Positions 1 through 7,825 of a stretch of DNA of 31,325 nucleotides are shown one piece after another (the first letter of the stretch is position 1; every line of letters begins with the position of its first letter). Location of the stretch: the NCBI GenBank assembly GCA_045594105.1, contig JAZNXY010000130.1:1-31325 (forward strand), in the 5' to 3' direction. Source of the DNA: URNF01 sp045594105 (lineage in GTDB: Bacteria; Bacillota; Clostridia; Oscillospirales; Acutalibacteraceae). The notes below the pieces were generated by a model. That model had not been told where the DNA came from. It did not search any database and worked only from the letters and a program-made list of their open reading frames with translations. The position numbers and the translations under genes are program-made.

Positions 1-183
1 TTGATGTATCAGCAAGGCGGCGTGGATATTCGTGTGCTAAAGGATATATTGGGGCATGAAAACTTGGGTACAACCGAGATTTATACGCATATTTCTACCG
101 CACAGATTCAACAAGCTGTGGAATCCAATCCGCTGGCCAAAATGAAAATCAAACCCGATACGACGAAAAAAGATGAGGAATAA
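1..183 (+). CDS. Tyrosine recombinase (XerC/XerD-like), C-terminal fragment
   Basis: Only the last 60 codons are in the window; the gene starts before base 1, so the TTG at base 1 should not be read as a true start. The fragment carries the end of the phage-integrase fold: the LGH motif holding the third catalytic histidine, then TTEIYTH, whose tyrosine is the DNA-cleaving nucleophile. The order LKDILGH-x6-TEIYTHI is typical of Xer and integrase proteins. The tail is short and lysine/aspartate rich. The protein would cut and rejoin DNA by strand exchange. It converges on the PBP gene and shares its terminator hairpin. Whether it is a housekeeping Xer or a mobile-element integrase cannot be told from this end; nothing else in the window looks mobile. 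Confidence 0.8.
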   Translation: MMYQQGGVDIRVLKDILGHENLGTTEIYTHISTAQIQQAVESNPLAKMKIKPDTTKKDEE

Positions 184-200
184 ATATTCCTCATCTTTTT
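167..200. terminator. Bidirectional hairpin terminator between converging genes
   Basis: A perfect 16-bp inverted repeat (167-182 against 185-200) with a 2-base centre; the innermost pairs probably open to form the loop. A-rich on the left and T-rich on the right, it gives a U-tract after the stem on both strands. It serves the recombinase gene (stop at 181-183) and the PBP gene (stop at 191-193). The hairpin overlaps the last codons of the recombinase gene and the stop codon of the PBP gene. Confidence 0.85.
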
Positions 201-1825
201 AATTTATATAGTGCCTGCGCTATTTCTTTGAATACAGGTGCAGTTTTTGCATCCGTGTTTTCTGCGTTTTCAGCAAAGACGACAATGACGTAATCGGTAC
301 CTTCAAACGGCGTATAATATCCTGCATACCAGCTGTGCACTACCGGGTGTTTTTCGCCTTTTACAGTTGCCCAACCGGTTTCTGCTGTACCTGTTTTCGC
401 ACCTGCGATACCAAATTGCGGTCTTCCTGCCGCCCCAGTACCTTCGTCTTCTATAACCGTTTTCATCATTTCTCGTAATGCGGCAGCTGTTTCAGACGAA
501 AAAATGCGTCCTGAAACGATCGGCTCTGTTTTTGTGACAGTATTTTGCTCATCCGTATAGCCGTATATGATACGTGGAGTACAAAGGATACCGTCGTTGA
601 GTACTGTAGACACCAATCCTGCAATATGCAACGGAGAAGCTGTTAATTCACCTTGCCCAAAGGAGAGATTTGCCAGCGCTGCGGGTGCTTGTAATGTGTT
701 TGCGTTCGGCAAATGAGATACAGCCGTCTGGATGCCGTCACATAAAGAGATGGTGCTGCCAAACTGTAGCCGTTCTGATAAACTTAAAAGCGGTGTACCG
801 CCAACATCTTGCATCAACTGTATAAAATAACAGTTACAGGATTTTGCAAAGGCATCCTCCATTGTTAATTCACCGTGCCCCAAACGGTGATGACAGTGAA
901 ACACATTGTTGCCGATGGTAATATTACCGTTGCAGGGGTATTGCTGTGTTACTGTACCGCCCAATTCTAATGCGGTTGCTGCGGATAAAATCTTATATAC
1001 GGAGCCGCAATTATAACTGCACAAAGCACGATTCAACAACGGCGAATCGGGGTCTTGCAGAACATCAGCAACTTTGTCGGGATGATAGGTCGGCAAGCTT
1101 ACCATAGATAATATGTCCCCGTTTTTCGGCTCCATAATAACTACGGCACCCTTTTTTATATATTTTGCAGCAATATCTTCTGCAATTTGCTGGATATCGG
1201 CATCAATAGTCAAACGCAAACCACCGGTCGATTGCTGAATGGTATTTGACAGTTTTGGTGTAACACCGCTAAGAACCTTTCCGTTTGCATCCACTGAATA
1301 GGTCACTGTTGCTTTTCCGATATACCTGTTTAAGAGGTTGTCAAAGGCATCTTCCACACCCGTAAGTCCCTCGGAGCCATTACCGTCCATATATCCGATA
1401 AGATGTGGTGCCAAAACACGTGTGCCATACCGTAACGGCACTTCGAATAAAGAAATGCCGTTAGCGGCAACGAGCTTGTCTAAACGTACAACCACAGGTT
1501 TTCCCGACTGTAAGGAATTACTCAAGGACGAAAATGCGGCCGCATCCATTGCTTCGGACAAAACAGTCAACGCAGGAGGTACAGCGTTGACAGACGCACG
1601 ATATTCCTTTTCCTTGTTTACCAAAGCAACGCCATTGCGATCGTAAATAGTACCACGCACATTGGCTACCGTAACGGTAACCGATGATTGCTTGTCTGCG
1701 GCTGTTCGTAAGTATTGATCGGATAATGTATATATGCGGAATAACAAGCCACAGAACAATGTAATAATACAACCAAAAACAATCCATAATCTCTTTTTCA
1801 AAAAAATCCTCACCTTTCGTAACAA
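191..1825 (-). CDS. Class B penicillin-binding protein (transpeptidase)
   Basis: 544 aa. Residues about 13-33 form one N-terminal membrane anchor, followed by a dimerisation-type region with GTIYDRNG (58-65) and a C-terminal transpeptidase domain. All three active-site motifs are present: SxxK as S275-V-Y-K278, SxN as S329-C-N331, and KTG at 477-479 in AKTGTAETG. The enzyme would cross-link peptidoglycan stem peptides outside the membrane. It has no PASTA domain. It is the last gene of the thyX-to-PBP run, 30 bp after the U32 gene, and ends in the shared terminator. In Bacillus subtilis, as I recall, a class B PBP (PbpI/YrrR) also lies near mltG (yrrL) and U32 genes, so a PbpI-like role is possible. 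FtsI- or SpoVD-like function cannot be excluded. Confidence 0.92.
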   Translation of the reverse strand: MLRKVRIFLKKRLWIVFGCIITLFCGLLFRIYTLSDQYLRTAADKQSSVTVTVANVRGTIYDRNGVALVNKEKEYRASVNAVPPALTVLSEAMDAAAFSSLSNSLQSGKPVVVRLDKLVAANGISLFEVPLRYGTRVLAPHLIGYMDGNGSEGLTGVEDAFDNLLNRYIGKATVTYSVDANGKVLSGVTPKLSNTIQQSTGGLRLTIDADIQQIAEDIAAKYIKKGAVVIMEPKNGDILSMVSLPTYHPDKVADVLQDPDSPLLNRALCSYNCGSVYKILSAATALELGGTVTQQYPCNGNITIGNNVFHCHHRLGHGELTMEDAFAKSCNCYFIQLMQDVGGTPLLSLSERLQFGSTISLCDGIQTAVSHLPNANTLQAPAALANLSFGQGELTASPLHIAGLVSTVLNDGILCTPRIIYGYTDEQNTVTKTEPIVSGRIFSSETAAALREMMKTVIEDEGTGAAGRPQFGIAGAKTGTAETGWATVKGEKHPVVHSWYAGYYTPFEGTDYVIVVFAENAENTDAKTAPVFKEIAQALYKLKR

Positions 1826-1855
1826 GTTTGCCCGTAAAGGTGAGGATTTAATCCT

Positions 1856-3076
1856 TTATTGTTTTGTGCGCAGTAAACTGCCGACCTTTAACGGTCGTTC
1901 AAAAGGTATTTTCAGCTTCATTGCGGCATGGGGCGCACTTTCTATGCATTCGCCGTTTGCATTATACATAGTATCCACCCGCATAAAAAACGGTTTTTCT
2001 CCCGGCTCTAATACATCTAACGTATCTCCGACAAAGAAACGGTTTCGCTGCTCTACAAGAAGGCAACCGTCCTTGTACCCTTCCACAACACCAACAACCG
2101 CATAATCACGGATATATCCGCCGACGGAAATATCCTGATGCGGCATACCGAAATAAAAGCCGGTACCGTAAGGACGGTGGCTGACCTTATGTAATTCCTC
2201 CACAATCCACGACTCGGGCTTATAATCAGCGGCATAGCCGGAAGCAATATACCCATCTACTGCGGCACGGTAAGCGGCGGTAGTAATTGCGGTATAGTAG
2301 GCGGCTTTTGCTCTACCCTCTATTTTGAAAGAGGTAATGCCGGCATCAGACAGAGCGGCAATATGCTCTACCATATTCATATCGTGAGCATTGAACAAAT
2401 AGGTGCCGTTTTCATCCTGCTCTACCGTCATAGGTTTATCGGGACGGTTGGGTTCGATAATGTTATACTTCCAACGGCAGGGCTGTGTGCATTCACCGTG
2501 GTTGGCATCTCTTCCGGTCATATAGTTAGAGATAACACATCTGCCGGACACAGACATACACATAGCACCGTGTACAAATGCCTCCAATTCAAGTGCAGGG
2601 GGTGTTTTTTCACGGATGGTGCGTATTTCCTCGAGAGAGAGTTCTCTTGCCAAAACAACCCGTTTAGCACCCATTTCGTGCAAAACACGGGCAGTCTCAA
2701 AGTTAACAACACCAAGCTGTGTAGAAATATGCAACGGAATGTCCGGCGCATATTTCTTTGCCATGGCAATCATGCCCAGGTCTGCCACGATCAACGCATC
2801 AGGTTTTACGTCATTCAAAAAACCAAGATATGCAGGTAGTGTTTCAAACTCATGATTGCGTGGCAATACGTTACAGGTGACATATACCTGTTTTCCTGCA
2901 TTGTGTACCTGATTTACAGCGGCGGCAAGGGCGTCTGTTTCAAAGTTCTGCGAAGCAGCGCGCATACCAAACTGTGTGCCTGCAAGATATACGGCATCTG
3001 CGCCATATAGCAGTGCCGCTTGCAGTCGTTCTGCGTCACCTGCAGGAGATAAAACTTCTAATTTTCTTGGTTGCAT
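1856..3076 (-). CDS. Peptidase U32 family protein, TrhP/YrrO-like tRNA hydroxylation factor
   Basis: 406 aa. The U32 signature is clear: E165-A-F-V-H169-G-A-M-C173 with a second cysteine at 180, then a C196-x3-C200 pair. In U32 proteins of the TrhP, RlhA and UbiU/V type, four such cysteines hold an iron-sulfur cluster. The N-terminus (LSPAGDAERLQAAL, then GADAVYLAG) is the usual TIM-barrel-like start. TrhP proteins take part in prephenate-dependent 5-hydroxylation of uridine 34 in tRNA; although the family is named a peptidase, that tRNA role is the better guess here. Bacillus has two adjacent paralogues (YrrN, YrrO); the length here matches the longer YrrO. It lies directly after mltG (12-bp gap), and its SD (AGAGGT) covers the mltG stop codon. 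Confidence 0.85.
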   Translation of the reverse strand: MQPRKLEVLSPAGDAERLQAALLYGADAVYLAGTQFGMRAASQNFETDALAAAVNQVHNAGKQVYVTCNVLPRNHEFETLPAYLGFLNDVKPDALIVADLGMIAMAKKYAPDIPLHISTQLGVVNFETARVLHEMGAKRVVLARELSLEEIRTIREKTPPALELEAFVHGAMCMSVSGRCVISNYMTGRDANHGECTQPCRWKYNIIEPNRPDKPMTVEQDENGTYLFNAHDMNMVEHIAALSDAGITSFKIEGRAKAAYYTAITTAAYRAAVDGYIASGYAADYKPESWIVEELHKVSHRPYGTGFYFGMPHQDISVGGYIRDYAVVGVVEGYKDGCLLVEQRNRFFVGDTLDVLEPGEKPFFMRVDTMYNANGECIESAPHAAMKLKIPFERPLKVGSLLRTKQ

Positions 3077-3088
3077 ACAAGACCTCTT

Positions 3089-4345
3089 TTAGCCGTACAT
3101 GCCGATTTTATATTTCCGACAGGTGGCCACGTGCTGTGAAAATGTTTTGGAATAGTAGGTGTTTCCCGCAGTATCATTTGCAAAGTAGTAACATTCCGAT
3201 ACATACGCATCGTCCGACGGGAAAACAGCCGCCTGCAGCGCATCTAATCCGGGGTTACAAATAGCACCTGCCGTCAAACCCGCTCGCAGATATGTGTTAT
3301 ATGCCGTACCGATTGCCTCTGCATCGGCGGTATTCGGTGCCAAGTCTTTAACATACAGTGCTGTGGAGTCGCATTCCAGGCGTGTATAATCGCTATCCAG
3401 ACGATTATATAATACACGGGTCACCTTCGACAATTCGGCGATGTTAGCCGCTTCCTTTTGTGCAATGGAAGCCATGATGACTACATCATCCAGCGTAAGC
3501 CCCTGTGACTGCATTGCCGATTTCATTTCAATGGTGATTTTACTGTTGAAATTGGACAGGAACTTTTTGACAACACTTTTACCGCTACTTTCGGTGAAGA
3601 ATTCGTATGTATCCGGGAACAGATACCCCTCCAAGCGGTAAATACGGCCTGCATATTTACCACCGTCCGAAGCTTGCGGAATAGAATCGAAGAAATCGAA
3701 ATCGTATGTTTCATGCAAAAGTGCATCATAGAAATCTGCGGATGTACACACATTGTTTTCTTCTAATTTTTTCGCGATCTGGTCAATGGTATATCCTTCG
3801 GGAATGGTGACAGTTGCGGTTTCACGAGGATTGCCCGCAATAATTCTGTCAGTTAGCTTTTGATAACCCATATTGGCAGATAAGCTGTATATACCCGCCT
3901 GGTATCTGCCGTCACGTCGGGTCAACTTTGAATACGCACGGAAGATCAGCGGTTGATCAATCAGGTCATTTTCCGCTAAAATATCCGCAATTTGCACGGT
4001 AGATGATCCTTGCGGAATCACCACGTCAACTTTAATGTCTGACTTATTTAAGGCGCTGAAATCCAAAGCAGCAGCTATAACCAAATACGCAAGTGCGCCG
4101 CATAAAGCGATAAGCAGAACAAAAAGAATAATGCCCTTTGCACACCCCGCACCTTTTTTATCCTTCTTTGGCTTTGCGTGGCGTGGTTGCTCTTTATTTG
4201 CGGGTTGCTCTGCTTCAACGGGTTCTATTGGTTCTTCGGTGGTCTGCTCCGACTCTTCGGGCAGTGGCTCTAAGCCCTCTTTTTCCCGACGCTCTGCTTC
4301 TGCCATTTTTAATAATTCTTTGAACTTTCCAGCCAACGCATTCAC
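3089..4345 (-). CDS. mltG: Endolytic murein transglycosylase MltG (YceG-like)
   Basis: 418 aa. The N-terminus is cytoplasmic, long, charged and Glu/Lys rich (1-70). A single membrane helix follows (about 71-93), then the extracytoplasmic YceG domain. Family motifs include IPEGYT (181-186), LEGYLFPDTY (238-247) and ASIAQKEA with the probable catalytic Glu at 298. MltG cleaves nascent glycan strands at the membrane and sets their length, working beside PBPs; a PBP gene lies two genes downstream. Start choice is uncertain: the GTG at 4345 overlaps its own best SD (AGAGG), whereas the in-frame TTG at 4336 would have normal spacing. The C-terminal NPG/TYYSKTFSQH segment matches the family end. Neighbours suggest one transcription unit with the folate and U32 genes. 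Confidence 0.93.
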   Translation of the reverse strand: MNALAGKFKELLKMAEAERREKEGLEPLPEESEQTTEEPIEPVEAEQPANKEQPRHAKPKKDKKGAGCAKGIILFVLLIALCGALAYLVIAAALDFSALNKSDIKVDVVIPQGSSTVQIADILAENDLIDQPLIFRAYSKLTRRDGRYQAGIYSLSANMGYQKLTDRIIAGNPRETATVTIPEGYTIDQIAKKLEENNVCTSADFYDALLHETYDFDFFDSIPQASDGGKYAGRIYRLEGYLFPDTYEFFTESSGKSVVKKFLSNFNSKITIEMKSAMQSQGLTLDDVVIMASIAQKEAANIAELSKVTRVLYNRLDSDYTRLECDSTALYVKDLAPNTADAEAIGTAYNTYLRAGLTAGAICNPGLDALQAAVFPSDDAYVSECYYFANDTAGNTYYSKTFSQHVATCRKYKIGMYG

Positions 4346-4350
4346 CTCTT

Positions 4351-4947
4351 TTACTCTTTTCTTTTCTCGACTCTTCTTAAGAATCTGTCGGTTACCAACA
4401 GTTCGACAGCCCGATCATACCGTCCGTGCGGCAGATGCGGGCGGATATATTCGCTGTAACAAATACCAATCATATTGCCGCCAAAGCCCGAGAGAAATCT
4501 GTCATAATATCCTTTTCCGTATCCTAAACGAAACCCGTTCCAATCGTACGAAAAAGCAGGTACCAAACAGATACCTTTTGAAAAATCAGTTAACAGCTTT
4601 TCGGGCGTGGGTCTTGGTTCAAGCACCCCAAACGCACCGGGTTCCAGGTCTTGAAAACCGTCGATAAAGTAAAACTCCATCGAGCGAGTACCGGGAACAC
4701 AACGAGGCACGGCTACCTTTTTACCGTCTGCCAACGCACGTTCAATGATGTGGCGTGTGTCGACCTCAATAGCGGTAGACACATACGTTAGCAATATATC
4801 GTTTTCACGATATTGCCACAAGCGAAAAACACGTGCAGCAATACTCGCATCCTTTTCCGCCTTCTCTTCAGGCGTCAGGTCACGGCGCATCTGCTTATAT
4901 TTATCCCTCAGTTGGGACTTTATCGGTCGAATATCTTTTACTGGCAT
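4351..4947 (-). CDS. 5-formyltetrahydrofolate cyclo-ligase
   Basis: 198 aa, normal family length. The diagnostic ATP/folate-binding segment GFRLGYGKGYYDR is at residues 138-150, and the N-terminus has the usual K-x2-LR-x-K-YK-x-MR pattern. The enzyme (MTHFS, also called YgfA or Fau) uses ATP to turn 5-formyl-THF into 5,10-methenyl-THF, returning an otherwise inhibitory folate to the one-carbon pool. This suits an operon with flavin-dependent thymidylate synthase, which consumes methylene-THF. The ATG lies inside the end of the DJ-1 gene (10-bp overlap) and has an AAAGGAA SD 8 bases upstream, so translation is probably coupled. Confidence 0.93.
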   Translation of the reverse strand: MPVKDIRPIKSQLRDKYKQMRRDLTPEEKAEKDASIAARVFRLWQYRENDILLTYVSTAIEVDTRHIIERALADGKKVAVPRCVPGTRSMEFYFIDGFQDLEPGAFGVLEPRPTPEKLLTDFSKGICLVPAFSYDWNGFRLGYGKGYYDRFLSGFGGNMIGICYSEYIRPHLPHGRYDRAVELLVTDRFLRRVEKRKE

Positions 4948-5477
4948 TGCATTGCTTCCTTTATAATTTTTGCAGTATCCTCGGACACCAGTGCTTTCAC
5001 GATTTCCAACGCAAAGGGTATGGCAGCACCCGGGCCTTTTCCCGTGATGAAACAGCCGTCACGTATAACCAAATCTTCACAAACGGTTGCACCCTCAAGA
5101 GCTGCTTCAAAGCCGGGATAGCATACCGCTTGTTTATCTTTAAGAAGTCCTAAATGTCCCAATACTGAGGGGGCCGCACAAATGGCCGTGATATATGCGC
5201 CGTTGCTGACGGCGGTTTGTATGGCGCCCTGTACAACATCACTGTTTTCAAGGTTGACTGTGCCCGGCATACCACCCGGTAATACAATGGCATCAAACAC
5301 GTCGTCTAACGTATCAGTGTCGGTCATATCTGCTTTTACAACAATGTCGTGTGCACCACGGATATAAGCGCCGCCTATACCTACCGTGTTTACAGTGAGT
5401 TTGGCACGACGCAAAATATCAACGACAGCCAAAGCTTCGATTTCCTCGAAGCCGTCTGCCAAAAACACATATACCAT
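4938..5477 (-). CDS. DJ-1/PfpI family protein (YajL/ThiJ-like)
   Basis: 179 aa, matching the DJ-1 subfamily. It contains the DGFEEIEA motif (E14 is the likely partner glutamate), the PGGMPG segment (68-72) and the nucleophile elbow AICAAPSVLG with the reactive cysteine at C100. DJ-1 proteins are linked to oxidative-stress protection and to glyoxalase or deglycase activity, the latter disputed; clostridial copies are often mis-named 4-methyl-5(beta-hydroxyethyl)-thiazole monophosphate synthesis protein. The ATG has a good SD (AGGAAGTG) that covers the stop codon of the upstream acetyltransferase gene. It overlaps the downstream cyclo-ligase gene by 10 bp. The specific substrate cannot be read from sequence. 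Confidence 0.9.
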   Translation of the reverse strand: MVYVFLADGFEEIEALAVVDILRRAKLTVNTVGIGGAYIRGAHDIVVKADMTDTDTLDDVFDAIVLPGGMPGTVNLENSDVVQGAIQTAVSNGAYITAICAAPSVLGHLGLLKDKQAVCYPGFEAALEGATVCEDLVIRDGCFITGKGPGAAIPFALEIVKALVSEDTAKIIKEAMQCQ

Positions 5478-5490
5478 TTGTTTTCACTTC

Positions 5491-6321
5491 CTATTCCGCA
5501 AAAAATGTACCGAAAAACGGAATACATTGTTTGTCCTTAAAATACGTTTTTGCTTTGGTGCTGCACGGCAGCAGCATACCGCTTGCTGTATCTGTACCTG
5601 CTGTATAAGCAACCACCCTTTTCCCCGAAAACTGCTGTTTAACAGCCGCTAACAAGGCAGGTACACCGGTTTCTTCACACAACAATTCGGGTACATACAC
5701 AGTATCTTCCTCTACGATGCAAAGTGCAGTATTATCTTCACATGTCAGTATCTGTGCGTGCTCAAGAAGGGTCTGATGCGTTATCGTATCAAACACAGAG
5801 AAAGCGGCGGCATGTGTTGCCAAAAACGATGCTCGTTTGATTGCATACGATTGGGCATCAAAGGGAACAACAGCACAATAAGGCACCTCGCCGTTGAAAA
5901 GCTGTGTTTCGTCTTGTTCTGTACGATATAAAACAGAGCGGTACCCTAAACCTTCATAAAAAGCACGTAATGACGGTTTGGCGGGATACAGGAACAACAC
6001 ATCTGCCAAAAGCACACTTTTTATATATTCCAATAAGCGCTTTGCGTACCCCTTCCCCCTATACATCGGTAACGTGCCAACACCGTACACGTAATATGCG
6101 GAAAACTGTCTGTTGTCAACGTGAAGGTCAGAAGGCAGGCAGTATGCACAGGAAAGTAATGCACCATTTTGCATTACGCCGAAGATTTTGGCGTTCGGTG
6201 CGGCTTGTTTCAAAAAGATTTGTCCAAAATCCGCATCCTCAGGAAAACAAATGCACCAAATCTCAAGTAATTGCTCAAAATTCTCTGTTAAGTCAATTTG
6301 CTTTACAGCAATATTTGTCAT
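5491..6321 (-). CDS. GNAT family N-acetyltransferase
   Basis: 276 aa from the chosen start. The ATG at 6321 overlaps the tmk stop as ATGA; the longer open frame, which reaches 6423, lies inside tmk and has no SD. The acetyl-CoA-binding motif is R88-G-K-G-Y-A-K within a typical beta4-alpha3 segment (VYGVGTLPMYRGKGYAKRLL). It is followed by an AFYEGLGY element, as in other GNAT proteins. The C-terminal half (about 150-276) is a less conserved second domain, as in two-domain Eis-like enzymes. The acceptor substrate is unknown. It sits between tmk and a DJ-1 gene and depends on translational coupling because its own SD is weak. Confidence 0.85.
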   Translation of the reverse strand: MTNIAVKQIDLTENFEQLLEIWCICFPEDADFGQIFLKQAAPNAKIFGVMQNGALLSCAYCLPSDLHVDNRQFSAYYVYGVGTLPMYRGKGYAKRLLEYIKSVLLADVLFLYPAKPSLRAFYEGLGYRSVLYRTEQDETQLFNGEVPYCAVVPFDAQSYAIKRASFLATHAAAFSVFDTITHQTLLEHAQILTCEDNTALCIVEEDTVYVPELLCEETGVPALLAAVKQQFSGKRVVAYTAGTDTASGMLLPCSTKAKTYFKDKQCIPFFGTFFAE

Positions 6322-6986
6322 GCTTGTATCATCTTTTCGTATAAAGCTATCAATTGGGCGGTGATCTTTTCCGGTGCAAGAGGGGCATCCTCTTCCCCGC
6401 AGGTGATAACCGTCCAACCGCATTTTTCTGCGGCATACAATGCACTTTCACGGCATTGCTTCAGATAAGCCAAATCACGTTCGTGAATATCTTTTTTAGA
6501 TTCATCACCGTGGTACCGCCCCGACATCAGCATTTGTGCGATATGCAAGGGCATATCCAAAAATACCACTGCATCGGGTTTCGGTAATCCCAATTGCACG
6601 TATTCGTAGTATTCCAACCAATCAAGATAGGCATCCCATTCACTTTTTGGCAGTTTTGCCATTTGGTGAATGGCGTTGGAGGTGGTGTATCGTGCCGCAA
6701 TGATGGGTGTGCCGCTTTGATAATCGTTTTCCCAAAACTTTTTGTAGCTCGCATAACGGTCAACAGCATAAAAAGAGGAAGCTGCGTACGCATTTACACT
6801 ATCAGCCGCTTCACCGAATTCGCCTGCTAAATACATCTTGACCAAAGCCGAAGATGGTTGGTCATAATCGGGAAACGAAATCTGACGGTATACACAACCG
6901 TTTTCTTTGAGATATGCTTCCAGAAGCCCAAGCTGCGTGGACTTGCCGCTGCCATCCAAGCCGTCAATTACAATTAGTTTTCCCAT
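6318..6986 (-). CDS. tmk: Thymidylate kinase (dTMP kinase), divergent type
   Basis: 222 aa from the ATG at 6986, chosen because an SD (GGAAGGA) lies upstream of it and it begins 2 bp after the thyX stop; an in-frame ATG at 7007 would sit inside thyX with no SD. The P-loop is GLDGSGKST (residues 9-17). A DRY motif (AVDRYASYKK) and a C-terminal ALYAAEK region fit nucleoside monophosphate kinases. The REPGG motif usual in bacterial Tmk is replaced by FPDYDQPSS, which is more like the eukaryotic/archaeal DR-type arrangement. It would phosphorylate dTMP to dTDP. The adjacent thyX supplies dTMP, which supports the call. Confidence 0.87.
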   Translation of the reverse strand: MGKLIVIDGLDGSGKSTQLGLLEAYLKENGCVYRQISFPDYDQPSSALVKMYLAGEFGEAADSVNAYAASSFYAVDRYASYKKFWENDYQSGTPIIAARYTTSNAIHQMAKLPKSEWDAYLDWLEYYEYVQLGLPKPDAVVFLDMPLHIAQMLMSGRYHGDESKKDIHERDLAYLKQCRESALYAAEKCGWTVITCGEEDAPLAPEKITAQLIALYEKMIQA

Positions 6987-6988
6987 GA

Positions 6989-7759
6989 TTATTTTTGTTC
7001 CTTCCAACTATCGTATAATGCACGCATTTCGTTCATTTTGCCACAGGACATTTTTCCTTCAGGGCAACGGCCTCCGACACAAGCGGGACCCGCATTTTTG
7101 AACAAATTCGGTGCCACTTCATAGCAAAGACGGAACATCTGTGCCGCCAAATCACGAATTTCCCACTGTGCACGATTACAGCAGCGGTGGTGGAAAAGGT
7201 TCATAAGACTACGAGCATTCATGGTCATCATAATTTTTGTGGTACAGGCATTCGGCAAAACAAAGCGGGCGTCTTCAATTGCTTTTTTCTCTGCGGCATT
7301 GTTGGCTGCTTTCTCACTCATACCGCTTTCGAGCATTTCTTTCAGGTGCTTTTCCTTAAGAATTGCGGTTAGTTGATCATAATACCGCTGATCGTCTTCC
7401 ATTGCTTGTACGTACAGCGCTTTCGCCTCGGGTACCGCTTCAATTTCGGGCGGTAATACATATTCGAACATACCGACGTTTACATACCGCTGACTTTGCA
7501 CACTGTAAGACGCAATACGATGTCGGGTAATCTGTGCAAGAAGAGCACGGGAAACACCTTCAATGCCGAAGGTGAAGCTCACGTGTTCCATAGGGCTTTC
7601 GTGTCCCAATGCCGCAAGCTTGTCCACAAATTCCGCTGTTTTTTCGGGGGTTAAGTTTTCCATAACCGTATCAATATCCGCCGCAGAATAGCAAAGACGC
7701 GCTGCAGATGCCAACACGTGCTCGGGATCGGGCGTATGCGTAATTAACTGTACCTTCAT
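6989..7759 (-). CDS. thyX: Flavin-dependent thymidylate synthase ThyX
   Basis: 256 aa. The ThyX signature RHR-x7-S is present as R79-H80-R81 to S89, inside RHRIASYSVQSQRYV. A second conserved region holds NARSLMNLFHHRCCNRAQWEI, and the C-terminal part has a CVGGRCPEGKMSCGK segment. The enzyme makes dTMP from dUMP using methylene-THF and FAD/NADPH, replacing ThyA. The SD is GAGG 8 bases before the ATG, and a sigma-A-like promoter lies just upstream (7792-7820). It heads the run thyX, tmk, GNAT, DJ-1, cyclo-ligase, mltG, U32, PBP. dUMP can come from the dCMP deaminase encoded at 13399-13881. Confidence 0.96.
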   Translation of the reverse strand: MKVQLITHTPDPEHVLASAARLCYSAADIDTVMENLTPEKTAEFVDKLAALGHESPMEHVSFTFGIEGVSRALLAQITRHRIASYSVQSQRYVNVGMFEYVLPPEIEAVPEAKALYVQAMEDDQRYYDQLTAILKEKHLKEMLESGMSEKAANNAAEKKAIEDARFVLPNACTTKIMMTMNARSLMNLFHHRCCNRAQWEIRDLAAQMFRLCYEVAPNLFKNAGPACVGGRCPEGKMSCGKMNEMRALYDSWKEQK

Positions 7760-7791
7760 ATCGGTTTCCTCTTTTCTGAAACATTAGATTC

Positions 7792-7820
7792 AGTATAACA
7801 AAAAAATGTCGAATATACAA
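7792..7820 (-). promoter_or_regulatory. Predicted sigma-A promoter upstream of thyX
   Basis: On the minus strand the -35 box TTGTAT (7815-7820) is separated by exactly 17 bases from the -10 box TATACT (7792-7797), about 30 bases before the thyX start codon. It lies in the 66-bp AT-rich gap after comEA. No terminator hairpin was seen in this gap, so read-through from the cwlD promoter is also possible. Confidence 0.6.
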
Positions 7821-7825
7821 GATAT

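Noticed and set aside
1..183. Integrated mobile element marked by the recombinase
   Set aside because: Only a C-terminal fragment is visible, with no attachment-site repeats, phage or conjugation genes; a chromosomal Xer-type gene is equally likely.
4035..4667. 210-codon plus-strand open frame across mltG and the cyclo-ligase gene
   Set aside because: It spans the boundary of two well supported minus-strand genes; low-complexity Ser/Arg-rich product.
6322..6423. N-terminal extension of the GNAT protein
   Set aside because: It lies inside tmk, has no SD, and its Cys/Arg-rich sequence is unlike a GNAT start; the ATGA overlap start is better.
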